Part shown: positions 1-5,227 of the stretch, in pieces
How the letters are laid out: each line of letters starts with the position of its first letter
Position numbering within the stretch: position 1 is the first letter of the stretch
Source: a virus
Strand: one strand, 5' to 3'
IMG/VR virus record: IMGVR_UViG_3300007511_000054
Span: 1 to 38,221 of that record
Length of the DNA: 38,221 bases
Made by a program: the position numbers and the translations under genes
The notes under the pieces: model-generated
Databases searched by the model: none
Seen by the model: only the letters and a program-made list of their open reading frames with translations
Told to the model about the DNA's origin: nothing

Positions 1-119
1 CTTAAAACTGCATCTTTCGTTCCAAATGATTTCCAACCCTTTGCGAGTAGGGTTCGACAAGCGTGGAATCTTAACGAGCGAAGGTGTGGTTTCGAGGCAG
101 GGAGGCAACTAAAAATGTA
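1..119. repeat. Terminal direct repeat, left copy
   Basis: The first 119 bases are identical to the last 119 (38103-38221). Last gene, structured element and first gene read sensibly across the join, so the map is circular or terminally redundant. A length of 119 equals a k-mer size used by common metagenome assemblers. The simplest reading is therefore an assembly overlap on a circularly permuted genome, not a physical 119-bp terminal repeat. Confidence 0.95.
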
Positions 120-286
120 TGATTCACCTTTTCATAGAACTATTGCTCTTATTTTTCATCTTTCTTCTGGGATTTTATTATGGACGACATGGAAAAATTA
201 CCTACCAAGATGGATACAAAAAAGGAGTCCAAGATAATATTCAAAGACAACGTGAAATTAAAAAAGAAAGATGGGGAATTAAATAA
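119..286 (+). CDS. Small single-pass membrane protein (55 aa)
   Basis: A strongly hydrophobic segment at residues 1-21 (MIHLFIELLLLFFIFLLGFY) is followed by YGRHGK and a charged, Lys/Arg/Gln-rich tail. This looks like an N-terminal membrane anchor with a basic cytoplasmic tail. AGGGAGG at 99-105 lies 13 bases upstream of ATG 119. A second ATG at 115 in another frame is better spaced but gives a less protein-like 40-residue product. The stop at 286 touches the first base pairs of the next RNA fold. The pattern of hydrophobic stretch, then LGF-x-x-GR, recurs in the gene at 680. Function unknown. Confidence 0.55.
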   Translation: MIHLFIELLLLFFIFLLGFYYGRHGKITYQDGYKKGVQDNIQRQREIKKERWGIK

Positions 287-367
287 CCCCTTCTCGCAGG
301 GTTTCGAGGGAATTTTTACCAGCGCAAGCTGGTGTGCAGAAAAGCCTCTCGAAGCCCGTTGAGAGGG
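287..367 (+). ncRNA. Structured RNA domain A with GCAA tetraloop
   Basis: Three nested helices can be drawn. The outer pairs 288-295 with 361-367 (CCCTTCTC with GAGAGGG, one bulged T). The middle is 12 bp, 299-310 with 346-357, with two G-U pairs. The tip is a perfect 6-bp hairpin, ACCAGC (318-323) with GCTGGT (328-333), closed by the GNRA loop GCAA. A stable nested fold outside any convincing reading frame supports a functional RNA. The ten bases at 300-309 also occur at 88-97, so the 3' strand of the middle helix could pair with the junction element instead. Confidence 0.72.
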
Positions 368-373
368 AATTAA

Positions 374-452
374 GATATTGTTGGGCAGTGGCTATCGTGA
401 GAAGTCACGGGCACCTTCTTAGGAGGGTGGCTGATGCGGCCACAACAATATC
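374..452 (+). ncRNA. Structured RNA domain B, branched and closed by 10-bp stem
   Basis: GATATTGTTG (374-383) pairs perfectly with CAACAATATC (443-452). Inside are TGGC (389-392) with GCCA (439-442), hairpin CGTGA-GAAG-TCACG (396-409), and a 7-bp hairpin 412-418 with 423-429 around a TTAG loop. The outline is a compact branched RNA of tRNA-like size. It lacks a T-arm consensus, a plausible anticodon arm and a CCA end, so I do not call it a tRNA. It is separated from domain A by seven bases. Confidence 0.7.
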
Positions 453-670
453 CCCTTCTTATAAGTTCTGATAGATGGTGTAAAAGGGAAAACACTATAT
501 TCTTAGTAAAATCGGTCTAAGAATGAATACTTACATCGGTTGTTAGCCCGTCGGAATGGAGTAACCGCTCTATGACTTTAAGTCGACATGATCCGTAAAA
601 AATCTGCAAGGTGACCAAGTGACGAAAAGAATCATACGAATTCCTTGCTCTATCAGAACTTAAAAGAGGG
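453..670 (+). ncRNA. Structured RNA domain C closed by 14-bp stem
   Basis: Bases 462-475 pair perfectly over 14 bp with 649-662, closing about 170 bases. The stem can extend outward, 453-460 with 664-670, with one bulge, which captures the GAGGG of the Shine-Dalgarno for the gene at 680. Internal helices: 499-506 with 517-524 (8 bp), 537-541 with 563-567 (5 bp), and 606-611 with 643-648 (6 bp, able to stack on the closing stem). The loop at 511-516 and the strand at 535-540 share ATCGGT, so they could compete for 564-567. No convincing reading frame crosses it. Confidence 0.72.
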
Positions 671-679
671 AGGCTACCA

Positions 680-805
680 ATGGACTACTACACACCGTGT
701 TTCATGTTCCTGTCACTGATCCTTGGATTCGTGGCAGGTAGGAGGTGGGAGAGAAACCATGCAAAAACCACGCAAGACAGTCACAAGAGTGTGTCCTCGG
801 TGTGA
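680..805 (+). CDS. Small single-pass membrane protein (41 aa)
   Basis: A hydrophobic segment at residues 7-20 (CFMFLSLILGFVAG) is followed by RRWER and a hydrophilic tail. AGAGGGAGG at 665-673 is a strong Shine-Dalgarno just upstream of ATG 680, and part of it can be buried in domain C. The LGF-x-x-GR pattern resembles the protein at 119, although the sequences are otherwise different. The 3' end overlaps the next gene by 47 bases. GC content rises here relative to most of the genome. Function unknown. Confidence 0.55.
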   Translation: MDYYTPCFMFLSLILGFVAGRRWERNHAKTTQDSHKSVSSV

Positions 806-920
806 CACAGAGAAAAAGTGCTTTATCCTTTCGGAATATAAGCACCACTACAAGGTCAAGTGCGATACCTGTCATCACATCTTCTTCACAACCATTAACT
901 TGTTCTTCACCAAGAACTGA
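759..920 (+). CDS. Small zinc-ribbon protein (53 aa)
   Basis: Two CxxC pairs, CPRC and CDTC, are spaced as in a zinc ribbon, within a basic protein. I chose the ATG at 759, behind GGGAG at 747-751. The frame is open from 723, but that ATG has no ribosome-binding site and lies deep inside the preceding gene. The spacing resembles short ribbons that bind nucleic acid or host RNA polymerase, though that role is inference. It sits in a run of three GC-rich small genes. Confidence 0.6.
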   Translation: MQKPRKTVTRVCPRCDTEKKCFILSEYKHHYKVKCDTCHHIFFTTINLFFTKN

Positions 921-929
921 GGAGGTTCA

Positions 930-1130
930 GTGCCCGACGTCACACTCTCACGCACTGCTTGCGGCAAGTGCAGCGACACAGACGTTGATCGTCTGATCTT
1001 TCGTGACATGACACTCAAGCGGTGCAAATGCAGACTAGTCTGGGCAACATGCTCTATCTGTGGAGGGGTTTTGGTAAGGTTCGACAACGGACAGTATCAA
1101 TGCAGCTTGTGCACGTTCAGCACGGAGTAA
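930..1130 (+). CDS. Small Cys-rich zinc-binding protein, GTG start (66 aa)
   Basis: Cysteines occur as CGKC, CKC, CSIC and CSLC, enough for two zinc sites. GTG 930 is chosen because GAGGAGG stands directly upstream, around 918-925. Base composition over 680-1130 is clearly more GC-rich than the replication and structural genes, suggesting recent acquisition. Function unknown; the fold resembles tandem zinc ribbons. Confidence 0.65.
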   Translation: MPDVTLSRTACGKCSDTDVDRLIFRDMTLKRCKCRLVWATCSICGGVLVRFDNGQYQCSLCTFSTE

Positions 1131-1158
1131 CCCCTTCACATTTTCTTTATAATTATCT

Positions 1159-1248
1159 ATCTTCCGTCCTCAAACAAATTGGGGCATACAATTGAATACG
1201 TCTCTTTGGCCGAGTGTGGTCGTTACCTTCTCGGCAGGGGCGGAAGGT
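1159..1248 (+). ncRNA. Possible structured leader between small genes
   Basis: ATCTTCCG (1159-1166) can pair with CGGAAGGT (1241-1248), 8 bp with one G-U, enclosing a hairpin GCCGAG (1209-1214) with CTCGGC (1230-1235). The element lies in the 141-base gap before the gene at 1272, which has no good adjacent Shine-Dalgarno. A TATAAT-like hexamer at 1148-1153 could be a promoter, but no convincing -35 accompanies it. Weaker than the folds at 287-670. Confidence 0.4.
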
Positions 1249-1271
1249 GGAGAAATATTAACTAAACACTT

Positions 1272-1475
1272 ATGACTAAAACTCACACAGCAACAGCTCA
1301 ATGCGAAGACTGTAAAGACATAATTACCAGCGAATATGGTGGACATTTTGTTCAATGTAAATGTGGTAATTCATACATAGACCAAGAACGATCAGAGGCT
1401 GCGTATGTCCGTCTTGGTGGTAATCTTGTTGAATGGAGCCGGACTTGTCCTAAAGATTGTAAAGCACATTTATGA
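1272..1475 (+). CDS. Small zinc-ribbon protein (67 aa)
   Basis: CEDC near residue 14 and a later CKCG pair suggest one zinc ribbon, with two more cysteines near the C-terminus. From here to about 4.85 kb the genes run rightward in tightly coupled ATGA or TAATG-type overlaps. The stop overlaps the start at 1472. Family not recognised. Confidence 0.65.
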   Translation: MTKTHTATAQCEDCKDIITSEYGGHFVQCKCGNSYIDQERSEAAYVRLGGNLVEWSRTCPKDCKAHL

Positions 1476-1618
1476 ACAACTTACTCCAAGAAAAGATACA
1501 GCTACTAATTGCCGAGGAGATTGCAATAGCTCAACACGAAGGCCAACCAACAAGCCGCTTAACCAGCTTGGCAAATAAGATTGACAACCTTCTTAATTCA
1601 TTAGAGGAAAAGACATGA
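1472..1618 (+). CDS. Small helical hypothetical protein (48 aa)
   Basis: The ATG overlaps the stop of the previous gene (ATGA), and its own TGA overlaps the next ATG at 1615, so translation is probably coupled on both sides. The protein is Leu/Glu/Ala-rich and predicted all-helical, with no cysteines or catalytic motif. Function unknown. Confidence 0.6.
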   Translation: MNNLLQEKIQLLIAEEIAIAQHEGQPTSRLTSLANKIDNLLNSLEEKT

Positions 1619-1863
1619 GCCATGAACAACAATTAAAACTAATCATCCATGATATTCTTTGGATGGCTGCTCGTTATGCTCATGGCAGAAATACATATGC
1701 TTCATCAATAGTTCGTGAAGCAGTAAAAACAATGCAAACAATTTATCCAGATTGGAAACCAAAAGAAGATCATGTAATTCAACCTCCTGACCCAAAAGAT
1801 ATTAAAGGTTCAAATTTTAGAGAAGATTATCTCGATGATATTTTTAACCCCAATAAGAAATAG
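1615..1863 (+). CDS. Hypothetical protein (82 aa)
   Basis: A soluble mixed-charge protein whose first 45 residues look helical and whose C-terminal half is rich in Pro and Asp. It starts inside the stop of the upstream gene and ends one base before the next ATG. Its position and opening resemble small phage proteins of unknown role; I see no diagnostic motif. Confidence 0.65.
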   Translation: MSHEQQLKLIIHDILWMAARYAHGRNTYASSIVREAVKTMQTIYPDWKPKEDHVIQPPDPKDIKGSNFREDYLDDIFNPNKK

Positions 1864-1864
1864 T

Positions 1865-2032
1865 ATGACAAAATTCATTAAACTTATTTATACAACAGAA
1901 CGAAAAGGTTTTGGAGACGAGAAAGATGACACAGTCAGAAGGGTTGAACAATTATGGACAGAAAATGGACTGTTAGTGGCAGAAAATGATCCATGTGGTG
2001 AAAGTTTTTTTAAAGGTGTTCCAAATTTATGA
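1865..2032 (+). CDS. Hypothetical protein (55 aa)
   Basis: The frame is open from 1835, but ATG 1865 immediately follows the preceding stop and is the natural coupled start. The product is small and soluble, opening with a beta-strand-like TKFIKLIY. Its stop overlaps the next ATG (ATGA at 2029-2032). Function unknown. Confidence 0.55.
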   Translation: MTKFIKLIYTTERKGFGDEKDDTVRRVEQLWTENGLLVAENDPCGESFFKGVPNL

Positions 2033-2139
2033 AAACGCAAACAGTATACATCTGCCAAGTATGTAAAAAACGAATAGAATACGATTCTGAAATTGACGCA
2101 TATTTAGAACACAATCATTCTTACCCTAATAAGAAATAG
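2029..2139 (+). CDS. Tiny C2H2-like zinc-finger protein (36 aa)
   Basis: The residue pattern C-x2-C followed by H-x-H (CQVC near residue 9, HNH near 28-30) is that of a single C2H2-type finger, in a protein barely larger than the finger. ATG overlaps the preceding TGA, and the next gene begins two bases after the stop. Such stand-alone fingers occur in phage early regions and may bind DNA or host proteins; this one's target is unknown. Confidence 0.55.
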   Translation: MKTQTVYICQVCKKRIEYDSEIDAYLEHNHSYPNKK

Positions 2140-2141
2140 GT

Positions 2142-2381
2142 ATGCCATTCCCAAAATACAAAACAACCAAAAAGCGAATTCTGTTTTGGAATTACAATGT
2201 ATCAAAACGAGACGATTGGGAAGACTTGGGTGAGATAGAAAGTTTGGGAGAATATAGAAATGGTAAATATATAAGATTCCAAGATTCATGTTCTCGTTGC
2301 AAAAGTACATTATTCCTTGGACGTGAAGAAACGGAAACATTCAAATTTTGTCCACGTTGTTTAGTTAAAATTAGAGACTAA
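2142..2381 (+). CDS. Zinc-ribbon hypothetical protein (79 aa)
   Basis: The C-terminal half carries CSRC and CPRC about 20 residues apart, typical of a zinc ribbon. The N-terminal half is basic and aromatic. It starts two bases after the upstream stop and ends one base before the next ATG, so it belongs to the same coupled early operon. Function unknown. Confidence 0.65.
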   Translation: MPFPKYKTTKKRILFWNYNVSKRDDWEDLGEIESLGEYRNGKYIRFQDSCSRCKSTLFLGREETETFKFCPRCLVKIRD

Positions 2382-2382
2382 T

Positions 2383-2868
2383 ATGCCTAACACTCTATCA
2401 ATAGACCTAGACAAACTTACACCAGAGCAACAAGAACAAATTAAAGAATGGGTTGGCAACAGCGTCTCCGTTGATGATTGGTTTAAGCCAGAGGAAGGAG
2501 AACTGTATTTTATTCTTGATGACGAAGGTGTTAGAGAAAGTAAAAATTATAATATTGCTACTGGTATTGTTCACACTAAACGCCAACAAGCATTCCGCAC
2601 CAGAGAAGCAGCAGAAGCAGCAGACCAATGGAGAATAGCACTTACATCTATTCGCAGGTACATTGCTAAGAACAATATTGGGTGGAAGGGAGGTAAAAAT
2701 AGAAAATGGTATATTTATTTTGATAGTGACGATAATAAATTTAAGATTGGTGATCTCCATTTGAGCATTTTTTCAAATCCACTCAATCTTTATATAAATG
2801 TTCTGGAAGACGCAGAGCAGCTCATTAAAGACATGGAGCCAGAGCTTAAAATATTATTTGGAGTATGA
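2383..2868 (+). CDS. Hypothetical phage protein (161 aa)
   Basis: Opens with SIDLDKLTPEQQEQIKEW, a helix ending in a coiled-coil-like turn. A middle section like GELYFILDDEG-V and a run rich in Ala, Glu and Arg (residues 65-80) precede a C-terminal aromatic region. This resembles a widespread phage protein of unknown function whose N-terminus varies among relatives; that resemblance is from memory. The stop overlaps the next ATG. Confidence 0.7.
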   Translation: MPNTLSIDLDKLTPEQQEQIKEWVGNSVSVDDWFKPEEGELYFILDDEGVRESKNYNIATGIVHTKRQQAFRTREAAEAADQWRIALTSIRRYIAKNNIGWKGGKNRKWYIYFDSDDNKFKIGDLHLSIFSNPLNLYINVLEDAEQLIKDMEPELKILFGV

Positions 2869-3077
2869 AAAATCAAACTGAGGTAGGAATTACAATCATT
2901 GCAAGCATTGTGCTCATGGCAGGAGTTTTTTGGTTAGCCAGATGGTTTCATGAAGATTCAAACCAAAGACATCTTGATAGTTGCAACCAACAAATTGAAC
3001 TCATCCAACCAGAGGCATCTTGGGTTACAAAGAACGACTGTTTTATTTACCACAACGGACAAATCATTGAGTTATGA
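2865..3077 (+). CDS. Single-pass membrane protein (70 aa)
   Basis: One hydrophobic segment at about residues 8-27 is followed by a soluble tail with three cysteines. The Arg-Trp pair after the segment suggests the tail is cytoplasmic, though orientation is uncertain. It overlaps both neighbours by four bases. Candidate roles are membrane-directed host modification or superinfection exclusion; there is no direct evidence for either. Confidence 0.6.
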   Translation: MKNQTEVGITIIASIVLMAGVFWLARWFHEDSNQRHLDSCNQQIELIQPEASWVTKNDCFIYHNGQIIEL

Positions 3078-3217
3078 ACATCACAAAAGAAAACCTAGAA
3101 ACAATCAAAACTTTAATCAAAGAATACTCAGCGCATGATCTTGAGGCGTTTGAGAATAGAACTGAAATGTTTAGGATGATGATGATGTTAGTTAAGAAAT
3201 TAGAAGAAGTTTTATAA
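3074..3217 (+). CDS. Small helical hypothetical protein (47 aa)
   Basis: Coupled to the gene before it by an ATGA overlap. The product is almost entirely helical and contains four consecutive methionines (residues 35-38) and a Lys/Glu-rich end. No motif recognised. It is followed after two bases by the HNH gene. Confidence 0.55.
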   Translation: MNITKENLETIKTLIKEYSAHDLEAFENRTEMFRMMMMLVKKLEEVL

Positions 3218-3219
3218 TT

Positions 3220-3657
3220 ATGCCGAAGGTTCAATGTTCAAAATGTTCAAAATATACTTACAAAAGACCCTATTTTCTTAAAAGAAATAAGAATATATTT
3301 TGTACTTTAGATTGTTTTTATCTATTCTTGAAAGATAGAAAGTTTACTTCTGAACATAAAATGAAACTTTCAAAAGTTAAAACAGGTAAGAAGAATCCTA
3401 GATGGAAGGGTAATGGAGTAGGTTATGGTGCTTTACATACTTTTATAAAACGTAGAAAGAATAAACCATTTTTTTGTGAAGATTGTAAAGAAAATAAAAA
3501 ACTTGATTTAGCAAACATCTCTCAAGAATATAAACGCGATCTTGATGACTGGGAATGGTTATGTCGAAAATGTCATATGGTTAAAGATGGAAGATTAAAA
3601 AATAATTATCAGAAAATGAGAAAATTTCAGGCTGAGAAACTGGAGGAGGTTTTGTGA
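3220..3657 (+). CDS. HNH endonuclease with NUMOD3-like repeat (145 aa)
   Basis: An N-terminal zinc ribbon (CSKC, later C-x3-C) is followed by SEHKMKLSKVKTGKKNPRWKG, the NUMOD3-type DNA-binding motif found in phage homing endonucleases. A C-terminal HNH core follows, with CEDC, CRKCH and KDG. Such proteins nick or cut DNA, often next to their own gene. The gene is more AT-rich than its neighbours, consistent with a mobile free-standing homing nuclease. Its 3' end overlaps the next gene by four bases. Confidence 0.75.
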   Translation: MPKVQCSKCSKYTYKRPYFLKRNKNIFCTLDCFYLFLKDRKFTSEHKMKLSKVKTGKKNPRWKGNGVGYGALHTFIKRRKNKPFFCEDCKENKKLDLANISQEYKRDLDDWEWLCRKCHMVKDGRLKNNYQKMRKFQAEKLEEVL

Positions 3658-3947
3658 ATGAAGTAAAAAAGAAAATACTAGATGAGATAATGTTTGATTT
3701 GGGCTTTCTTCCATGCAAAGAGGCATTTAACCCATACTGTTGTGAATGTTGTCATTTGAACAATAAGGATGTTCTTGAAACAGCCCTTGATAAATACGCA
3801 GCCATTGTCCTACAAGAATACAGAGACAAGTTAAACGATGAAGGCCTGGGTGAAGACGTCAGCTACGACCCGAAGTTTATGGCACAAGCCTTAAGACTAA
3901 TTGAAGAAACCAAAGACAACCTAAATTGTACAAACCTTAGCGAATAA
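3654..3947 (+). CDS. Cys-rich hypothetical protein (97 aa)
   Basis: A cluster of six cysteines near residues 19-36 (with CCECC at its core) looks like a metal site, followed by a helical C-terminal half. ATG overlaps the HNH stop. A 21-base gap separates it from the next gene. Family not recognised. Confidence 0.6.
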   Translation: MNEVKKKILDEIMFDLGFLPCKEAFNPYCCECCHLNNKDVLETALDKYAAIVLQEYRDKLNDEGLGEDVSYDPKFMAQALRLIEETKDNLNCTNLSE

Positions 3948-3968
3948 GTTAAAATATAAGAAATAGAT

Positions 3969-4091
3969 GTGAAATGTGAGACTTGTAAAATTAAAGAGTT
4001 GGTTAAGAATAATCCTCATCAGGATTTACGTTTTTGTTCCAAGGAATGTAGACATAAAAGACATAACTCAAAGAAGGGAAAAAGATATTAA
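3969..4091 (+). CDS. Zinc-finger protein, possibly the detached N-terminus of the HNH protein (40 aa)
   Basis: From GTG 3969 the frame reads VKCETC ... RFCSKECRHK, a complete four-cysteine finger, then a basic tail ending at TAA 4089-4091. Fingers of this shape commonly form the N-terminus of phage HNH proteins. The recognisable HNH core resumes immediately downstream in the +1 frame, so this may be one gene split by a frameshift, by an indel in the assembly, or by programmed +1 slippage at TAT-TAA. As a stand-alone gene it is also credible. Confidence 0.5.
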   Translation: MKCETCKIKELVKNNPHQDLRFCSKECRHKRHNSKKGKRY

Positions 4092-4464
4092 AAAACCATC
4101 AATTAAAAAACTAGATTCTTTGTGGTCAAATCTCATTCGAGTTCGTGCTGGATCAATGTGTGAGTATGATGGTTGCGGAAAAAAAGACCGGTTAAACTCT
4201 CATCACATCTTTAGCCGGTCTAACAGAGCCACCAGATGGGACTCAGACAACGGAATTTGTCTTTGTGTATCTCACCACGTGTTTGGAAATTTCTCAGCTC
4301 ACAAAGCACCACTTGAATTTGCAGAATGGATGAAAGAAAAGAGAGGTGATGAATGGTTTGAAAGGCTTAGGAAAAAGGCAAGTTCGATTGTAAAAAATCA
4401 AGACCTCAAAGAAATAAGAGAAGGGCTGAAAGAAGAATTGAAAACATATGAATCCAGTATTTAA
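3976..4464 (+). CDS. HNH endonuclease (start uncertain)
   Basis: The frame is open from 3976, but residues 1-37 are an out-of-frame reading of the zinc finger above. Convincing protein begins near 4087 with KKPSIKKLDSLW. The core has CEYDGC, SHHIFSRSNRATRWD, NGICLC and SHHVFGNFSAHK, a textbook HNH nuclease with a zinc-coordinating pair and catalytic His, similar to NinG-neighbourhood nucleases of lambdoid phages. No ATG with a ribosome-binding site precedes the core, which is why a fusion to the 3969 frame or a non-ATG start is suspected. It overlaps the next gene by 17 bases. Confidence 0.7.
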   Translation: MRLVKLKSWLRIILIRIYVFVPRNVDIKDITQRREKDIKKPSIKKLDSLWSNLIRVRAGSMCEYDGCGKKDRLNSHHIFSRSNRATRWDSDNGICLCVSHHVFGNFSAHKAPLEFAEWMKEKRGDEWFERLRKKASSIVKNQDLKEIREGLKEELKTYESSI

Positions 4465-4846
4465 AGGAAAAGTGGAACAAGGAAAACTGCATTTAAAATC
4501 AAGAGAACAGTTTGATAATTTCCTTCACTCAATGACCGGAGATGTTGAAGTGGTAGTGAGACGACCGAGAAAAGATAGGAGTAATCGTCAAAACGCTTAC
4601 TATTTTGGGGTGGTTATAAAGATTCTTGGAGATCACTTGGGATATTTCCCTAATCAAATGCACGAGATTTTAAAGTTCAAGTTCTTAATGCTGGATGATG
4701 GGCGTTACAAGTATGTAAGATCCACAACAAGCCTTTCAACAGTTGAATGGGAAGACTACATGTCAAAAATTCGCATGTGGGCCTCGTCAGAACATGAGTG
4801 TTACATACCGAAGCCTAATCAGGTTGATATTTGTGATACAATATAA
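4448..4846 (+). CDS. NinB-like recombination protein
   Basis: The segment RPRKDRSNRQNAYYFGVV, then a helical LGYFP-x-x-MHEILKFKFL and TTSLSTVEWEDYMSKIR, ending IPKPNQVD, matches the layout of NinB-type proteins. These bind single-stranded DNA and assist Red-type recombination. The phage also has a RecT/Bet annealase, so the role fits. At 132 residues the length is normal. It starts within the end of the HNH gene. Confidence 0.65.
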   Translation: MNPVFKGKVEQGKLHLKSREQFDNFLHSMTGDVEVVVRRPRKDRSNRQNAYYFGVVIKILGDHLGYFPNQMHEILKFKFLMLDDGRYKYVRSTTSLSTVEWEDYMSKIRMWASSEHECYIPKPNQVDICDTI

Positions 4847-4868
4847 ATACTAATAGTAATTTTTAACT

Positions 4869-5066
4869 ATGCGAGGAATAATTAAGAAGAAAACCGAAAA
4901 AGGATTCGGTTTCATCAGCCTAGAAGATGGTTCAAAAGATATTTTCTTTCATCTCACTAAATTAGAAAACGTCGGTTTCAATGAACTAAACGAAGGTGAC
5001 GAGGTAGAATTTGACACAGTAGAAACAGACAGGGGTAAGGTTGCAGTCAAGGTGAATCTTGTTTAA
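4869..5066 (+). CDS. csp: Cold-shock domain protein
   Basis: The whole 65-residue protein is one OB-fold cold-shock domain: RNP1 KGFGFI at residues 11-16, RNP2 DIFFH at 24-28, then EGDEVEFDT. These proteins bind single-stranded RNA or DNA and melt RNA structure. That is suggestive in a phage with several large RNA folds, but a functional link is inference. There is no clear Shine-Dalgarno. It is the last clear gene of the rightward arm, directly before the terminator. Confidence 0.92.
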   Translation: MRGIIKKKTEKGFGFISLEDGSKDIFFHLTKLENVGFNELNEGDEVEFDTVETDRGKVAVKVNLV

Positions 5067-5068
5067 GA

Positions 5069-5092
5069 AAAATCCCCCTTACAGGGGATTTT
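5069..5092 (+). terminator. Intrinsic terminator ending the rightward arm
   Basis: AAAATCCCC (5069-5077) pairs with GGGGATTTT (5084-5092) around a six-base loop, running into a T-rich tract. It sits three bases after the cold-shock stop and faces the converging late arm. The A/T flanks are symmetrical, so it could also act on the opposite strand. Confidence 0.85.
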
Positions 5093-5119
5093 ATTTGATT
5101 TCTGTTTAACTTTAAGCTC

Positions 5120-5227
5120 ATGTTTTTATTACTTTGGATTATCAAGGCTTCGGTAACAGTTTACTTCCTACTGTGGGGAATTCTTTTGCTAGCACTTTTA
5201 AAACAGAAAATTTTATTAAAGTTGTAA
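5120..5227 (+). CDS. Possible hydrophobic peptide (35 aa)
   Basis: The frame encodes two hydrophobic stretches around a short AS-V-TVYF turn, ending with Lys-rich residues. It lies after the terminator, has no Shine-Dalgarno, and overlaps the 3' end of the convergent 1684-residue gene by 12 bases. It may be chance. Confidence 0.2.
   Translation: MFLLLWIIKASVTVYFLLWGILLLALLKQKILLKL

Noticed and set aside
44-70. GGGTTCGAC, resembling a tRNA or tmRNA T-loop
   Set aside because: The flanks do not form a T-arm of the right size, and there is no acceptor stem or CCA end; it fits the hairpin 36-53 better.
180-362. Open frame of 60 codons across the start of RNA domain A
   Set aside because: It overlaps a more protein-like frame (119-286) and its second half runs through base-paired RNA; the composition does not look like a protein.
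374-452. Branched domain B as a tRNA gene
   Set aside because: Stem and loop lengths do not match a tRNA, with no plausible anticodon arm or T-loop.
4076-4084. GGGAAAA as a -1 frameshift site in the zinc-finger/HNH gene
   Set aside because: The shift needed to enter the HNH frame is +1, not -1.
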